Shown here in pieces: positions 55,729 through 64,000 of a stretch of DNA of 64,000 nt (position 1 is the stretch's first letter; each line of letters opens with the position of its first letter). A program made the position numbers and the translations under genes. Source of the stretch: Rhizobium sp. EC-SD404 (GTDB lineage: Bacteria; Pseudomonadota; Alphaproteobacteria; Rhizobiales; Rhizobiaceae); contig NZ_LR701459.1 of assembly GCF_902498825.1 (NCBI RefSeq), positions 874,001 through 938,000 of the forward strand, given 5' to 3'. Below the pieces are notes generated by a model. The model did not search any database. It had not been told where the DNA came from and worked only from the letters and a program-made list of their open reading frames with translations.

Positions 55729-57291
55729 ATGGACCAGACAGCAAGCCCCAATGTCCTCGTCGTCGACGATGATCCCGTCCAGCGGCGCCTTTTGAAGGCC
55801 GCCGTCGAACATATGGGCGGCAACGCCTTCATGGCCGAGGATGGCGACATCGCGCTGGAGTTCCTGACGACGACGCGCGATCCGATCGCCATCGTCGTTT
55901 TGGATCTCAAAATGCCGCGCATGGATGGGTTGGAGGTCATGCGGCGCATGACGCAATCCGGCATAGAGGTGCCGGTGATCGTGCAGACCGGCCATGGCGG
56001 CATCGAAACGGTCGTCGAAGCCATGCGGGCAGGGGCCTTCGATTTCGTGGTCAAGCCGGTGGCACCTGAGCGTCTGGCGGTTTCGATCCGCAACGCGCTC
56101 AAGGTCGACCAAAGCGAGGAGCGCCATGCGGGCTTCCGCATGGATCCCGGTACTGGAATGGTCTCGGCAAGCCCTGCAATGGAGCGGGTCATGCACCTGG
56201 CGCAGCGGGCCGCTGCATCGTTGATCCCGGTCGTCATCGAAGGCGAATCGGGTGTCGGCAAGGAAAAGATCGCCCGCACCATCCAGCGCGCCAGCGATCG
56301 TCGCTACAAGCCCTTCGTCACCGTCAATTGCGGGGCCATTCCCGACAAGTTGGTGGAAAGCGTGCTGTTCGGCCACGAGCGCGGCGCCTTCACGGGCGCC
56401 ACGGAGAAGCACCGCGGCAAGTTCATGGAAGCCAACGGCGGCACGCTGTTCCTTGACGAAATCGGCGATCTGTCGCCTGACATTCAGGTCAAGCTGCTGC
56501 GCGCCGTGCAGGATGGCGAGATCGAAACCGTCGGCGCACGCCAGAGCGCCAAGGTCGATGTGCGGCTGATCTCCGCGACCAACAAGAACCTGATCGAAGA
56601 GGTGAAGGCGGGCCGCTTCCGCGAAGACCTCTACTACCGGCTGAACGTGTTCCCGATCACCGTGCCGCCGCTGCGCAATCGCAAAGAAGATGTTCCGATG
56701 CTTGTCCGCAGCTTCGCCGATCGCTTCGGTCGCGAGCATGGCCTTCGCGGACCCGTGTCGATCAGCCCCGAAGTGCTTGCGATGCTCACGGCTTACGACT
56801 GGCCGGGCAATGTTAGGCAGCTCGAGAATGCCGTGTTCCGGGCCGTGGTGCTTTGTGACGACGGGCTTCTGACGCCCGATCTCTTTCCGCAGATCGCGGC
56901 GCAGCTGCCGGGCTACGACGTTCGCGAGGCTGGCGCGGGCCAGCGCGTCGCGGTGTCTGACGCGCCGTCGCTCTCCATGCCGGACGTGCCGCTTCAGCGC
57001 GGCTTTGCCGAAAGCCAGCAAAGAATCGCAAGCGGCCTCTCGCTCGCCGACCTCGGAGGAACTGCCAAGACAGGCAGCGTCGCCCGCGGAACGATCAATT
57101 CGATCGGCGACGACGGTGAGTTGCGCACCCTCAACGAGGTCGAGGAAGAAGTCATTCGCTTCGCGCTGCAGTTCTATTCGGGACAGATGAGCGAGGTCGC
57201 ACGCCGTCTCGGAATCGGTCGGTCGACGCTCTACCGAAAGATCAAGGACTATGGTATCGACGCCGGACGGGCGATTGAAGTAGAGGCCTGA
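55729..57291 (+). CDS. NtrC-family sigma-54 response regulator
   Basis: 520 residues in three parts. Receiver domain with VLVVDDDP and Asp59 in [16 protein letters not shown]+ domain with Walker A GESGVGKE, the sigma-54 contact loop GAFTGA at residues 219-224, Walker [13 protein letters not shown] and arginine-finger region [10 protein letters not shown]-terminal Fis-type helix-turn-helix ([20 protein letters not shown]). A roughly 100-residue low-similarity linker precedes the DNA-binding end. No histidine kinase is adjacent, so the signal is unknown. Its GAFTGA motif shows it can activate sigma-54 promoters. Confidence 0.92.
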   Translation: MDQTASPNVLVVDDDPVQRRLLKAAVEHMGGNAFMAEDGDIALEFLTTTRDPIAIVVLDLKMPRMDGLEVMRRMTQSGIEVPVIVQTGHGGIETVVEAMRAGAFDFVVKPVAPERLAVSIRNALKVDQSEERHAGFRMDPGTGMVSASPAMERVMHLAQRAAASLIPVVIEGESGVGKEKIARTIQRASDRRYKPFVTVNCGAIPDKLVESVLFGHERGAFTGATEKHRGKFMEANGGTLFLDEIGDLSPDIQVKLLRAVQDGEIETVGARQSAKVDVRLISATNKNLIEEVKAGRFREDLYYRLNVFPITVPPLRNRKEDVPMLVRSFADRFGREHGLRGPVSISPEVLAMLTAYDWPGNVRQLENAVFRAVVLCDDGLLTPDLFPQIAAQLPGYDVREAGAGQRVAVSDAPSLSMPDVPLQRGFAESQQRIASGLSLADLGGTAKTGSVARGTINSIGDDGELRTLNEVEEEVIRFALQFYSGQMSEVARRLGIGRSTLYRKIKDYGIDAGRAIEVEA

Positions 57292-57492
57292 GCGGGGATT
57301 TTCGCAGGAAATCCAGTCCATGTTCGAGGCGGTCGCCGGATAAATCGGAGCGATCGCTTTGACTGTTTAGGTGTTGTTAGTTATTCATTCACTACATTGC
57401 ACCCTTGGCCGGCCCTGTTGCCGGCGGGCCACGGTTGCAGCTTCGAATGGGGCGACCGGGGATCTGACTAAAAAACGAACCTGCTTGTGGGG

Positions 57493-59499
57493 ATGATTTT
57501 GGCAGTCAATTCGGGGTGCATCGAAAGCGCAGCTGCTGCGCAGGGCCTTCTTCGGTCCGTGACGAGCTGCTTCTCTCAATCCCTTCGCTGGGCGTTTGTC
57601 GCGGTTTTTGCCGTCGCCGTCATGTCGTTCGCCACAGCCGAAGCGTCTGCGCAGACGCGCAGCCTCAAAATCCATTTCACCCATACGAAAGAGCGCGCTG
57701 AGATCGTGTTCAAGCGCAATGGGCGTTACGATCAGGCCGGCCTGAACCAGCTGAACAACATCCTGCGTGATTGGCGCCGCAACGAGCCGACCAAGATGGA
57801 CCCGCGTCTGTTCGACCTGATGTGGGAAGTCTACCAGGCCTCGGGATCGCGCGACTACATCCACGTGGTTTCGGCTTACCGTTCACCCAACACCAACAAC
57901 ATGCTCCGTTCGCGCTCCTCAGGTGTTGCGAAAAACAGCCAGCATACGCTCGGCAAAGCCATGGATTTCTTCCTGCCGGACGTTCCGGTCAAACGGATCC
58001 GCGAAATCGGCATGCGCTTTCAGGTCGGCGGCGTTGGCTTTTACCCGAATTCGGGTTCTCCCTTCATTCATTTGGACGTTGGCAGTGTTCGTGCCTGGCC
58101 GCGTATGAGCCGTCAGGAACTCATCGCGCTGTTCCCGGATGGCAAGACGATCCACCTGCCGCCGGATGGCCGCAAGCTGGCCGGTTACGACCAGGCACTC
58201 GCCGATTACCAGCGTCGCGTCGGCGCCTCGGAAATTGCAGTTGCTGGTGGCGGTTCGCGCAACAGCGACGGTGCTGGGGGTGGCGGTGGTCGCCGCAACC
58301 TGATCGCCATGCTTTTCGGCAACAATGGCGACGAAGACGAAGATGCGGAAGCAATCGCGGCTCCGACGCAAGCTGCTGCGCCGCAGCGCGGTGCACCGCC
58401 GGCCGCCGTGCCGCAGCAGGCAGCAGCCCCGCAGACGCAGATCGCAAGCGTTGCTCCGATCCGTGCGCCTGTGCCGGTTGCCCGTCCCGTGATCGAGGCC
58501 GTTGCACAGCCCCAGATGGCTGCGCTTGCACCGGCTCCGGCAGTTCCCGTTCCTGCAGCGCCTGTTCCAGCCGCGCCGCCAGCTGGCATGAGCATGGCGA
58601 ACGCCACCTTGCCGGCCAATGGCGCCAACACGCCGCCGGCCGCAATCCCGCAGGCAGCTGCAGTCGAACCGCCGTCGCCGACGGAAGCACCGGCAATGCC
58701 TGAGGTTCGTGAATTCGCCGATCTCTCCGGCATGTCCGTGCCGGTTCCGGAATTCGTCGATCGCTCCGGCATCTCGGTCTTTGCCGCCAACGACGCGCCT
58801 GCCTTCGATGGCCAGGAAGTCACCGACATCCTGATGGCCGAGGCGACCCCTGAGACGTCGAATGCGACGCCGAACGAGGCATCGTCGTCCGCACTTCAGA
58901 CCGCTCTGGTGCCGGCACCGGTCGCACGTCCGGAGATCGCGGCTATCGCTGCCGCCACCGGGCAGGGCACCGTCGCCGCTGCAACTGGTGCAGCTGCCTC
59001 GGCAGCAGCGCCCGCGGCCGAAGCCGTCGCCGAAATCCCGGCGCCGATCGCAGCTCCCGACGAGATCCGGGTCGCTTCGCTCACGCCTTCGCCACGGGCG
59101 GCAAGCGACGCATCCACCGGTTCCAGCGCGTCGAGCGGCAACGATACCGCCACGGGCGAGCCCGAAAGCCTCGCCAACCGCATGGCCGCATCGCTGGGCG
59201 CAACGCCGCTCAAGGGATCGCGTCCGACGGAGCGCGAAGCAACCGGCACGTCCAAGCGGGCGATCCGTACCGAGCCGAAGCTCACCGATACGATGGTATC
59301 GAGCTGGGCGCTGGACCACACCCGCCTCGCCAGCGTTTCGCAGCCGGTCAAGTCGCCGCGCTTCGTTGACAAGCAGCTGCGTGCCGCCCCCGAAGTCGTC
59401 TACACCACCGGGTTCTCGGCCGAGACCGTCGAGGCCAATCGCTTCACCGGTGCCGCCGTGAACTTCCTGAGCGTCGCGCGCTTCCAAGCGCAGCAGTAA
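57493..59499 (+). CDS. DUF882 (YcbK/peptidase M15-like) envelope protein with long Ala/Pro tail
   Basis: 668 residues from the ATG at 57493 (GTG at 57487 also possible). A hydrophobic segment (FVAVFAVAVMSFATAEASA) acts as signal or anchor. The M15-like domain has VSAYRSPNTNNMLRSRSSG, SQHTLGKAMDFFLPDV and GFYPNSGSPFIHLDVG, with the His/Asp/His zinc ligands. From about residue 260 to 600 the chain is low-complexity Ala/Pro/Gly, then a conserved-looking end (SSWALDHTRLASVSQPV, PRFVDKQLRAAPEVVYTTGF). DUF882 proteins are thought to act on cell-wall cross-links. Stand-alone gene with about 200 bases of leader. Confidence 0.88.
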   Translation: MILAVNSGCIESAAAAQGLLRSVTSCFSQSLRWAFVAVFAVAVMSFATAEASAQTRSLKIHFTHTKERAEIVFKRNGRYDQAGLNQLNNILRDWRRNEPTKMDPRLFDLMWEVYQASGSRDYIHVVSAYRSPNTNNMLRSRSSGVAKNSQHTLGKAMDFFLPDVPVKRIREIGMRFQVGGVGFYPNSGSPFIHLDVGSVRAWPRMSRQELIALFPDGKTIHLPPDGRKLAGYDQALADYQRRVGASEIAVAGGGSRNSDGAGGGGGRRNLIAMLFGNNGDEDEDAEAIAAPTQAAAPQRGAPPAAVPQQAAAPQTQIASVAPIRAPVPVARPVIEAVAQPQMAALAPAPAVPVPAAPVPAAPPAGMSMANATLPANGANTPPAAIPQAAAVEPPSPTEAPAMPEVREFADLSGMSVPVPEFVDRSGISVFAANDAPAFDGQEVTDILMAEATPETSNATPNEASSSALQTALVPAPVARPEIAAIAAATGQGTVAAATGAAASAAAPAAEAVAEIPAPIAAPDEIRVASLTPSPRAASDASTGSSASSGNDTATGEPESLANRMAASLGATPLKGSRPTEREATGTSKRAIRTEPKLTDTMVSSWALDHTRLASVSQPVKSPRFVDKQLRAAPEVVYTTGFSAETVEANRFTGAAVNFLSVARFQAQQ

Positions 59500-59527
59500 T
59501 CCAGGTCATCCACTGACATCATAGTGA

Positions 59528-59556
59528 AGGCCGCCGTTCTCATCGAACGGCGGCCT
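59528..59556 (+). terminator. Hairpin after the DUF882 gene
   Basis: AGGCCGCCGTTC (59528-59539) pairs perfectly with 59545-59556 around TCATC, 28 bases after the stop. No clear T-run follows. Confidence 0.65.
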
Positions 59557-59674
59557 CCTGCATTTCCGGGGCTGCGCTATCGTTGCGGGAGGTAGTGCGC
59601 CGCCGTCGGTATCTTGCCTTGCTCCAGGCCTCGCTTTATCGAAGCGATATGCACGTGCCGAAGGAAACCGCCCC

Positions 59675-60178
59675 ATGAAATCGATGGAACTGCTGATCGA
59701 GCGCGTTATTCTCTCGGCGCGCTGGATTTTGGTTGTCTTCTATGTGGGGCTGGCCGCGGCGCTGGCGATTTACGCGGTGTCGTTCATCTACAAGCTCGCC
59801 AAGGTGGCCGTCGACGTCTTCACCCTGGACGACTCCGACATGATCCTCGCGATGCTTGGCCTCATCGATGCTGCGCTCGTCGCGAGCCTGATCGTGATGG
59901 TCATGATCTCAGGCTACGAGAATTTCGTGAGCCGCTTCGACGGCACCGACAACGACGAGATTTCATGGCTCGGCAAGCTTGATGCGGGCAGTCTCAAGAT
60001 CAAGGTCGCTTCGTCCATCGTCGCGATCTCCTCGATCCATCTGCTGCAGATCTTCCTGAACATGCAGCAATATGACGGGACACGGCTGATGTGGGCCACG
60101 CTGATCCATCTCGCCTTCGTCGCATCGGCGCTGTTGCTCGGATTCCTGGAGCAGATCATGACGAAGCTGAAGGCCTGA
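59675..60178 (+). CDS. UPF0114 (YqhA) family membrane protein
   Basis: 167 residues, four membrane helices. Family features: LIERVILSARWILVVFYVGL at the start, LIDAALVASLIVMVMISGYE, then NFVSRFDGTDNDEISWLGKL and LKIKVASSIVAISSIHLLQ. Widespread in proteobacteria with no known function. Single gene followed by a hairpin. Confidence 0.93.
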   Translation: MKSMELLIERVILSARWILVVFYVGLAAALAIYAVSFIYKLAKVAVDVFTLDDSDMILAMLGLIDAALVASLIVMVMISGYENFVSRFDGTDNDEISWLGKLDAGSLKIKVASSIVAISSIHLLQIFLNMQQYDGTRLMWATLIHLAFVASALLLGFLEQIMTKLKA

Positions 60179-60222
60179 TTGAACGGCGTCTAAACATCCA
60201 TCTCTCTAGAACTGCACACGAT

Positions 60223-60253
60223 AAGGCCGCCGGTCGAAACGACCGACGGCCTT
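60223..60253. terminator. Bidirectional hairpin between UPF0114 and DUF2312 genes
   Basis: AAGGCCG-C-CGGTCG (60223-60236) pairs with CGACCG-A-CGGCCTT (60240-60253) around AAA, with one mismatch. Short T-runs at both ends. It serves two convergent genes. Confidence 0.75.
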
Positions 60254-60278
60254 TGAAGTCAAAACCATATGATGACGC

Positions 60279-60539
60279 TTATTCGCTTGGGGCAGGGCCC
60301 ATGCCGAGTGCGTGCAGATAGGTGTCCAGGATCGCTTCCTGTTCCATCCGCTCGTCCTTGTCGATCTTCCGGAGCGAGATCACGCGGCGCAGGGCCTTGG
60401 TGTCGAAACCGGTTCCCTTCGCTTCCGCATAGACGTCCTTGATGTCGTCCGCGATGGTCTTTTTCTCTTCTTCGAGGCGTTCGATACGCTCGACGAATGC
60501 ACGCAGTTGGTCGCGTGCGACGCCGCCTGTGTCGGACAT
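60279..60539 (-). CDS. DUF2312 protein
   Basis: 86 residues, mostly helical and charged, matching the DUF2312/UPF0335 family: [40 protein letters not shown] and [20 protein letters not shown]. Nearly universal in alphaproteobacteria; a coiled-coil, nucleic-acid-binding-like structure is suspected but no function is set. AGGAG lies before the start. Confidence 0.93.
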   Translation of the reverse strand: MSDTGGVARDQLRAFVERIERLEEEKKTIADDIKDVYAEAKGTGFDTKALRRVISLRKIDKDERMEQEAILDTYLHALGMGPAPSE

Positions 60540-60667
60540 CGCTTACTCCTGTTGTCTCGTTCCAAGAAGGTCCAATTTTAAGGGTGTCAGGTGCCGCGCG
60601 GCGCGGCCCGCGTCAAGTCAAACCTTGATACCGCGCCGCATTCCTCATCGGATGCGCCGATTGCGCA

Positions 60668-60991
60668 TCAGCCATGGGTCGCCTTGGTGGCGAATGAAGC
60701 CTTTTGCGCGTCGGTCGCCTCCGTCTGGTAGCGCTCCCGCCACGCGTCATAGGGCATGCCGTAGACGATCTCGCGTGATTCGTCCTTGGTGAGCGCGATG
60801 CCATCCGCCTCGGCCGCGTCCCGGTACCAGTTGGAAAGGCAGTTCCGGCAAAAGCCCGCGAGATTCATCATGTCGATGTTTTGCACGTCGGTGCGTTCGC
60901 GCAGGTGCGAGACGAGCCGGCGAAAGGCGGCCGCCTCCAGTTCGGTGCGCTGCTCGGCGCTGAGCTTCTGTTCGGGCGATGTCTGGTGCAT
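60668..60991 (-). CDS. DUF1244 protein
   Basis: 107 residues. The family stretch is complete: FRRLVSHLRERTDVQNIDMM, NLAGFCRNCLSNWYRDAA and YGMPYDAWRERYQ. Two Cys (CRNC) are conserved in the family. Function unknown. AGGAGG lies just upstream. It belongs to the block DUF2312-DUF1244-DUF1036-pykA common in rhizobia. Confidence 0.93.
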   Translation of the reverse strand: MHQTSPEQKLSAEQRTELEAAAFRRLVSHLRERTDVQNIDMMNLAGFCRNCLSNWYRDAAEADGIALTKDESREIVYGMPYDAWRERYQTEATDAQKASFATKATHG

Positions 60992-61142
60992 GATTGGCCT
61001 CCTGAGGACTCGTCCCGGAAATGGTGATCGATGGTGGCCGATTCTAGGCGTCGCCGCAGCCGTGGGTCAAGTTGACGGAAGACATGCCCGCAAAGGCTCA
61101 GCTTCGTTGACATTGTCGGGTTCGCATCGCACAACCGACGCA

Positions 61143-61682
61143 GTGATCAATGGAGAAACGATAGACACCGTGCCTGCGAAAAATCGCTTCACATCGCGTC
61201 TCTTGAGCCTCCAAGTGCTGTTCCTGCTGGCGGGGTCCGCGGCCCTTTTCGGCGGCACCGAAACGGCACGCGCCGATTTCCGGGTCTGCAACGGAACGCA
61301 GAACCTCGTTGGCGTCGCAATCGGCTATCGGGCCCAGGAAGGCTGGATATCCGAGGGCTGGTGGCAAATTCCGGCCACGTCCTGCGCCACGCTCATCGAA
61401 GGCCAGCTCCAGTCGCGCTTCTACTATCTCTATGCCGAGGATGCCGCCCGTGGCGGACGCTGGGCCGGCAACATCAACATGTGCGTCGCCGACAACGAAT
61501 TCAAAATCGTCGGCGTCAACGACTGCGTCGCACGCGGCTACCAGCGCATGGAATTCAAGGAATACGATACGGGACGACAGGGCAGCTGGATGGTTCAGCT
61601 TTCCGACACGCCAGCCCCACCCGAATCGCCGACGACCGCACCCAACGCGACACCTGAGAGCACGGAAGGCACCAGCCAATGA
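61143..61682 (+). CDS. DUF1036 exported protein
   Basis: 179 residues from a GTG at 61143; a GTG at 61170 is equally possible, and neither has a strong ribosome site. Signal sequence (LLSLQVLFLLAGSAALFGGT, then ARA) leads into the DUF1036 domain: FRVCNGTQNLVGVAIGYRAQ, EGWWQIPATSCATLIEGQL, YYLYAEDAARGGRW and CVADNEFKIVGVNDC, with four Cys likely to pair. A Pro/Thr-rich tail follows. Its TGA overlaps the pykA start, so the two are co-translated. Confidence 0.85.
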   Translation: MINGETIDTVPAKNRFTSRLLSLQVLFLLAGSAALFGGTETARADFRVCNGTQNLVGVAIGYRAQEGWISEGWWQIPATSCATLIEGQLQSRFYYLYAEDAARGGRWAGNINMCVADNEFKIVGVNDCVARGYQRMEFKEYDTGRQGSWMVQLSDTPAPPESPTTAPNATPESTEGTSQ

Positions 61683-63118
61683 GACGCCAGCGCAAAGTCA
61701 AAATCCTGGCGACCCTCGGTCCGGCCTCCTCCGACGAGGCCATGATCCGAAAGCTCCACGAGGCGGGTGCAGACCTGTTCCGCATCAATATGAGCCATGC
61801 GAGCCACGAGATCATGCGCGATCTCATCGGCCGCATTCGCAATGTCGAAAAGCAGGTCGGGCGCCCGATCGGCATTCTTTGCGACATCCAGGGGCCCAAG
61901 TTGCGCGTTGGCAAGTTTGCCGACGGCAAGGTCCAGCTCAAGGCCGGCGATATTTTCACGCTCGACGACAAGCCTGAGCTGGGCGATGCGACGCGCGTGC
62001 AGCTGCCGCACAAGGAAATTCTCGAAGCCGTCCAGGTCGGGCATCGGCTTTTGATCGACGATGGACGCCTGCAACTGGAGGCGGTCAAGACCGACAGCAA
62101 GTCGATCGTCACCAAGGTCATTTCCGGCACCCATATCTCGGACCGCAAGGGCGTCAGCCTGCCAGACACGACGCTTGCCACGGGTGCGCTCACGGAAAAG
62201 GACCGCAAGGATATCGACGCGGCGATCGCCACTGAGGAGGTGGACTGGATCGCGCTCTCCTTCATCCAGCGGCCGGAAGACGTCGCCGAAGTGCGCAAGA
62301 TCGTGCGCGGTCGGGCAGGCCTCATGTCCAAGATCGAAAAGCCGCAGGCGTTGGAGCGGATCGACGAGATCATCGAACTCTCGGACGCCCTGATGGTGGC
62401 GCGTGGCGACCTCGGCGTCGAAATGCCGATCGAAGCCGTCCCCGGCATCCAGAAGCAGTTGACCCGCGCCTGCCGCAAAGCCGGCAAGCCCGTCGTCGTC
62501 GCGACCCAGATGCTCGAATCGATGATTTCGGCCCCTGTTCCAACCCGCGCCGAAGTGTCTGACGTCGCGACTGCGGTCTTCGAAGGTGCCGATGCCGTCA
62601 TGCTATCGGCGGAATCCGCTGCCGGCGACTACCCGGTCGAGGCGGTTTCCACCATGGCCGCCATCGCCCGCAAGGTCGAGAAGGATCCCAATTATCCGGG
62701 CATCATCTACGCGCAGCGCCCGCAGCCCGAACCGACCGGCGCCGATGCGATCTCGCTCGCCGCACGCCAGATCGCCGAAACGCTGAACCTCGCCGCGATC
62801 GTCTGCTACACGTCCTCCGGCACCACCGGTCTGCGCGCCTCGCGTGAGCGGCCGCAGACGCCGATCCTTGCGCTGTCGCCCGTCATCCAGACGGCGCGTC
62901 GCCTGTCGGTCTGCTGGGGCCTGCACTGCGTGGTGACCGAAGATGCCCATGATCTCGACGACATGGTCGATCGCGCCTGCCGCATCACCCATCTGGAAGG
63001 CTTTGGCTCGGCGGGCGACCGTGTGATCGTCACCGCAGGCGTTCCGCTCGGCACGCCGGGCGCGACGAACATGCTGCGCATCGCCTATATCTCATCCGAC
63101 GGGCAGTCGGCCGTCTGA
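61679..63118 (+). CDS. pykA: Pyruvate kinase
   Basis: 479 residues. VKILATLGPASSDEAMIRKL, FRINMSHASHE, the catalytic Lys region SKIEKPQALERIDEI and LMVARGDLGVEMPIEAVPG, then ATQMLESMISAPVPTRAEVS, all as in the family. It makes ATP and pyruvate from phosphoenolpyruvate. The ATG overlaps the end of the DUF1036 gene by 4 bases (ATGA). Confidence 0.97.
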   Translation: MRRQRKVKILATLGPASSDEAMIRKLHEAGADLFRINMSHASHEIMRDLIGRIRNVEKQVGRPIGILCDIQGPKLRVGKFADGKVQLKAGDIFTLDDKPELGDATRVQLPHKEILEAVQVGHRLLIDDGRLQLEAVKTDSKSIVTKVISGTHISDRKGVSLPDTTLATGALTEKDRKDIDAAIATEEVDWIALSFIQRPEDVAEVRKIVRGRAGLMSKIEKPQALERIDEIIELSDALMVARGDLGVEMPIEAVPGIQKQLTRACRKAGKPVVVATQMLESMISAPVPTRAEVSDVATAVFEGADAVMLSAESAAGDYPVEAVSTMAAIARKVEKDPNYPGIIYAQRPQPEPTGADAISLAARQIAETLNLAAIVCYTSSGTTGLRASRERPQTPILALSPVIQTARRLSVCWGLHCVVTEDAHDLDDMVDRACRITHLEGFGSAGDRVIVTAGVPLGTPGATNMLRIAYISSDGQSAV

Positions 63119-63128
63119 GCACGGGCGA

Positions 63129-64000
63129 CTAGCCGCATATCTCCGCATCATCGGCGATGCGCTCTTCCAGGGCGCGCGCCATCGCCTGCAGGTCGGCTTG
63201 CCCACCGGCGAGCTTTTCGATGGCTGCGATGGCGATATCCCGCGCGATATAATCCGGCTTGTGGCCGAGATTGTTGACCTCGACGAGTTCCACGTTCGGA
63301 AGATCGCGCTCCAACCCGCGCGAATGGATCTCGGGAAGTACGATCTCGTCGCGATTGCCGGTGATGACGACGGCCCGCGCCGTGATCTCCGGGTAGCGCG
63401 GCGAAATCCGCCCTACATAATCCTTCAGATTGGCGACATCGGTCGAGTTGGCGCGGAAAGCCCGCGGCCTGAGCACAAGCTGGGGAGCAGTCAATTCCAC
63501 ATAATCGGCCGGCATGGGGTTCGGGGCAAATACGCAGGCAGCCGAGGAATCGATGCGCGACATCCCGACTGGCAACGCGACCACGCTGCTGAAGAGAGGG
63601 CCGATCACCGGCGCACGGGCGATCGAATAGAACCAGGCAACCCCGCCCGGCCAGGGGTGAGTCGCCGGCGCGAGAAAGAGAAGGCCACCGGTTCGTTCCG
63701 GATACTGAAGCGCGAAACTCGCGGCAATCGCCGACCCGAAGGAATGGGCAACGATGATGGCGTTGTCGATGCCGAGCTTGGCCATCAGACCAGCGACCAT
63801 GTCTGCTTGCCCGTCCGGATTGGAGTTCGAGGCGTTGCCGCGCTCCGAGTAGCCGTGGCCCGGCCGGTCGACGAACAGCATCTCGGCCCGACCCTTCAGC
63901 GGATCACCGAAGGCAACCAGCTGGTCGCGCAGATTGCCGCTCGCTCCGTGCAGAAAGACGAGCGGAGGGAGATCCGCCTCGGGCCCGGCAGGCACGTGAA
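63129..64000 (-). CDS. Alpha/beta hydrolase (5' end outside window)
   Basis: The frame stays open to the window edge, so the start lies beyond base 64000. The visible about 290 residues include oxyanion region PPLVFLHGASGNLRDQ, DRPGHGYSERG, nucleophile Ser in IIVAHSFGSAIAAS, Asp in ITGNRDEIV and His in NNLGHKPDYIA, a full catalytic triad. A GTG at 63995 leaves too little sequence before the oxyanion motif to be the likely start. Substrate unknown. Converges with pykA, 10 bases apart. Confidence 0.88.
   Translation of the reverse strand, partial: HVPAGPEADLPPLVFLHGASGNLRDQLVAFGDPLKGRAEMLFVDRPGHGYSERGNASNSNPDGQADMVAGLMAKLGIDNAIIVAHSFGSAIAASFALQYPERTGGLLFLAPATHPWPGGVAWFYSIARAPVIGPLFSSVVALPVGMSRIDSSAACVFAPNPMPADYVELTAPQLVLRPRAFRANSTDVANLKDYVGRISPRYPEITARAVVITGNRDEIVLPEIHSRGLERDLPNVELVEVNNLGHKPDYIARDIAIAAIEKLAGGQADLQAMARALEERIADDAEICG

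Overview
The window reads as chromosomal DNA of an alphaproteobacterium, most likely order Hyphomicrobiales (Rhizobiales). Pointers are an MmgR/suhB-type small RNA beside a hisN/suhB-type phosphatase gene, a Brucella Omp10-like lipoprotein, CpdR, homospermidine synthase, tandem DUF982 genes, DUF1244/DUF2312/DUF1036 genes near pyruvate kinase, and a three-part proton-translocating transhydrogenase. GC content is high throughout. The gene near 4.1 kb is visibly more AT-rich. No phage, transposon, CRISPR array or rRNA was seen; there is one tRNA (Val, GAC). The genus cannot be fixed from the sequence alone.

Layout. 0-8.4 kb: 3' end of indolepyruvate:ferredoxin oxidoreductase, a membrane GGDEF-EAL protein, a FeeM/LuxI-like acyltransferase gene, a small aa3-oxidase subunit IV and pntAA-pntAB-pntB. 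8.4-15.3 kb: TPR lipoprotein, rpsU and the sarcosine oxidase operon soxBDAG. 15.4-16.2 kb: a membrane protein gene with a frameshift. 16.3-22.4 kb: an IclR regulator and MaoC hydratase divergent from a five-gene branched-chain-type ABC importer, with two dyads between them. 22.4-26.7 kb: small genes (DUF982 pair, PRC-barrel protein, Cys-bearing exported protein) and a PepSY membrane protein. 26.8-33 kb: tRNA-Val, cpdR, N-formylglutamate amidohydrolase, mmgR, hisN-like gene, a hydrolase, a small heat-shock gene with a likely RpoH promoter and RNA thermometer, DoxX, and a threonine aldolase. 33-39.8 kb: gltBD. 39.9-50.5 kb: cell-envelope genes (DUF459 protein, MltB-type transglycosylase, galU, beta-barrel protein, kdsD, 5'-nucleotidase-LysM fusion, omp10) with hemH. 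50.6-57.3 kb: homospermidine synthase, a DUF3445 gene translationally coupled to a RHH/RelE toxin-antitoxin pair, PepF and a sigma-54 activator. 57.5-64 kb: DUF882 protein, UPF0114 protein, DUF2312, DUF1244, DUF1036-pykA and the 3' part of an alpha/beta hydrolase gene.

How it fits together. Much of the window is core metabolism: nitrogen assimilation (GltBD), one-carbon and betaine breakdown (SoxBDAG), NADPH balance (Pnt), glycolysis (PykA), haem (HemH) and envelope building. The less ordinary parts are the FeeM-like synthase next to a cyclic-di-GMP protein, the IclR/MaoC/ABC uptake locus with a visible operator, the toxin-antitoxin/DUF3445 operon, and several hairpins not assigned to any gene that could mark small RNAs or attenuators. 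No large new multi-gene system is evident; the best leads are small.
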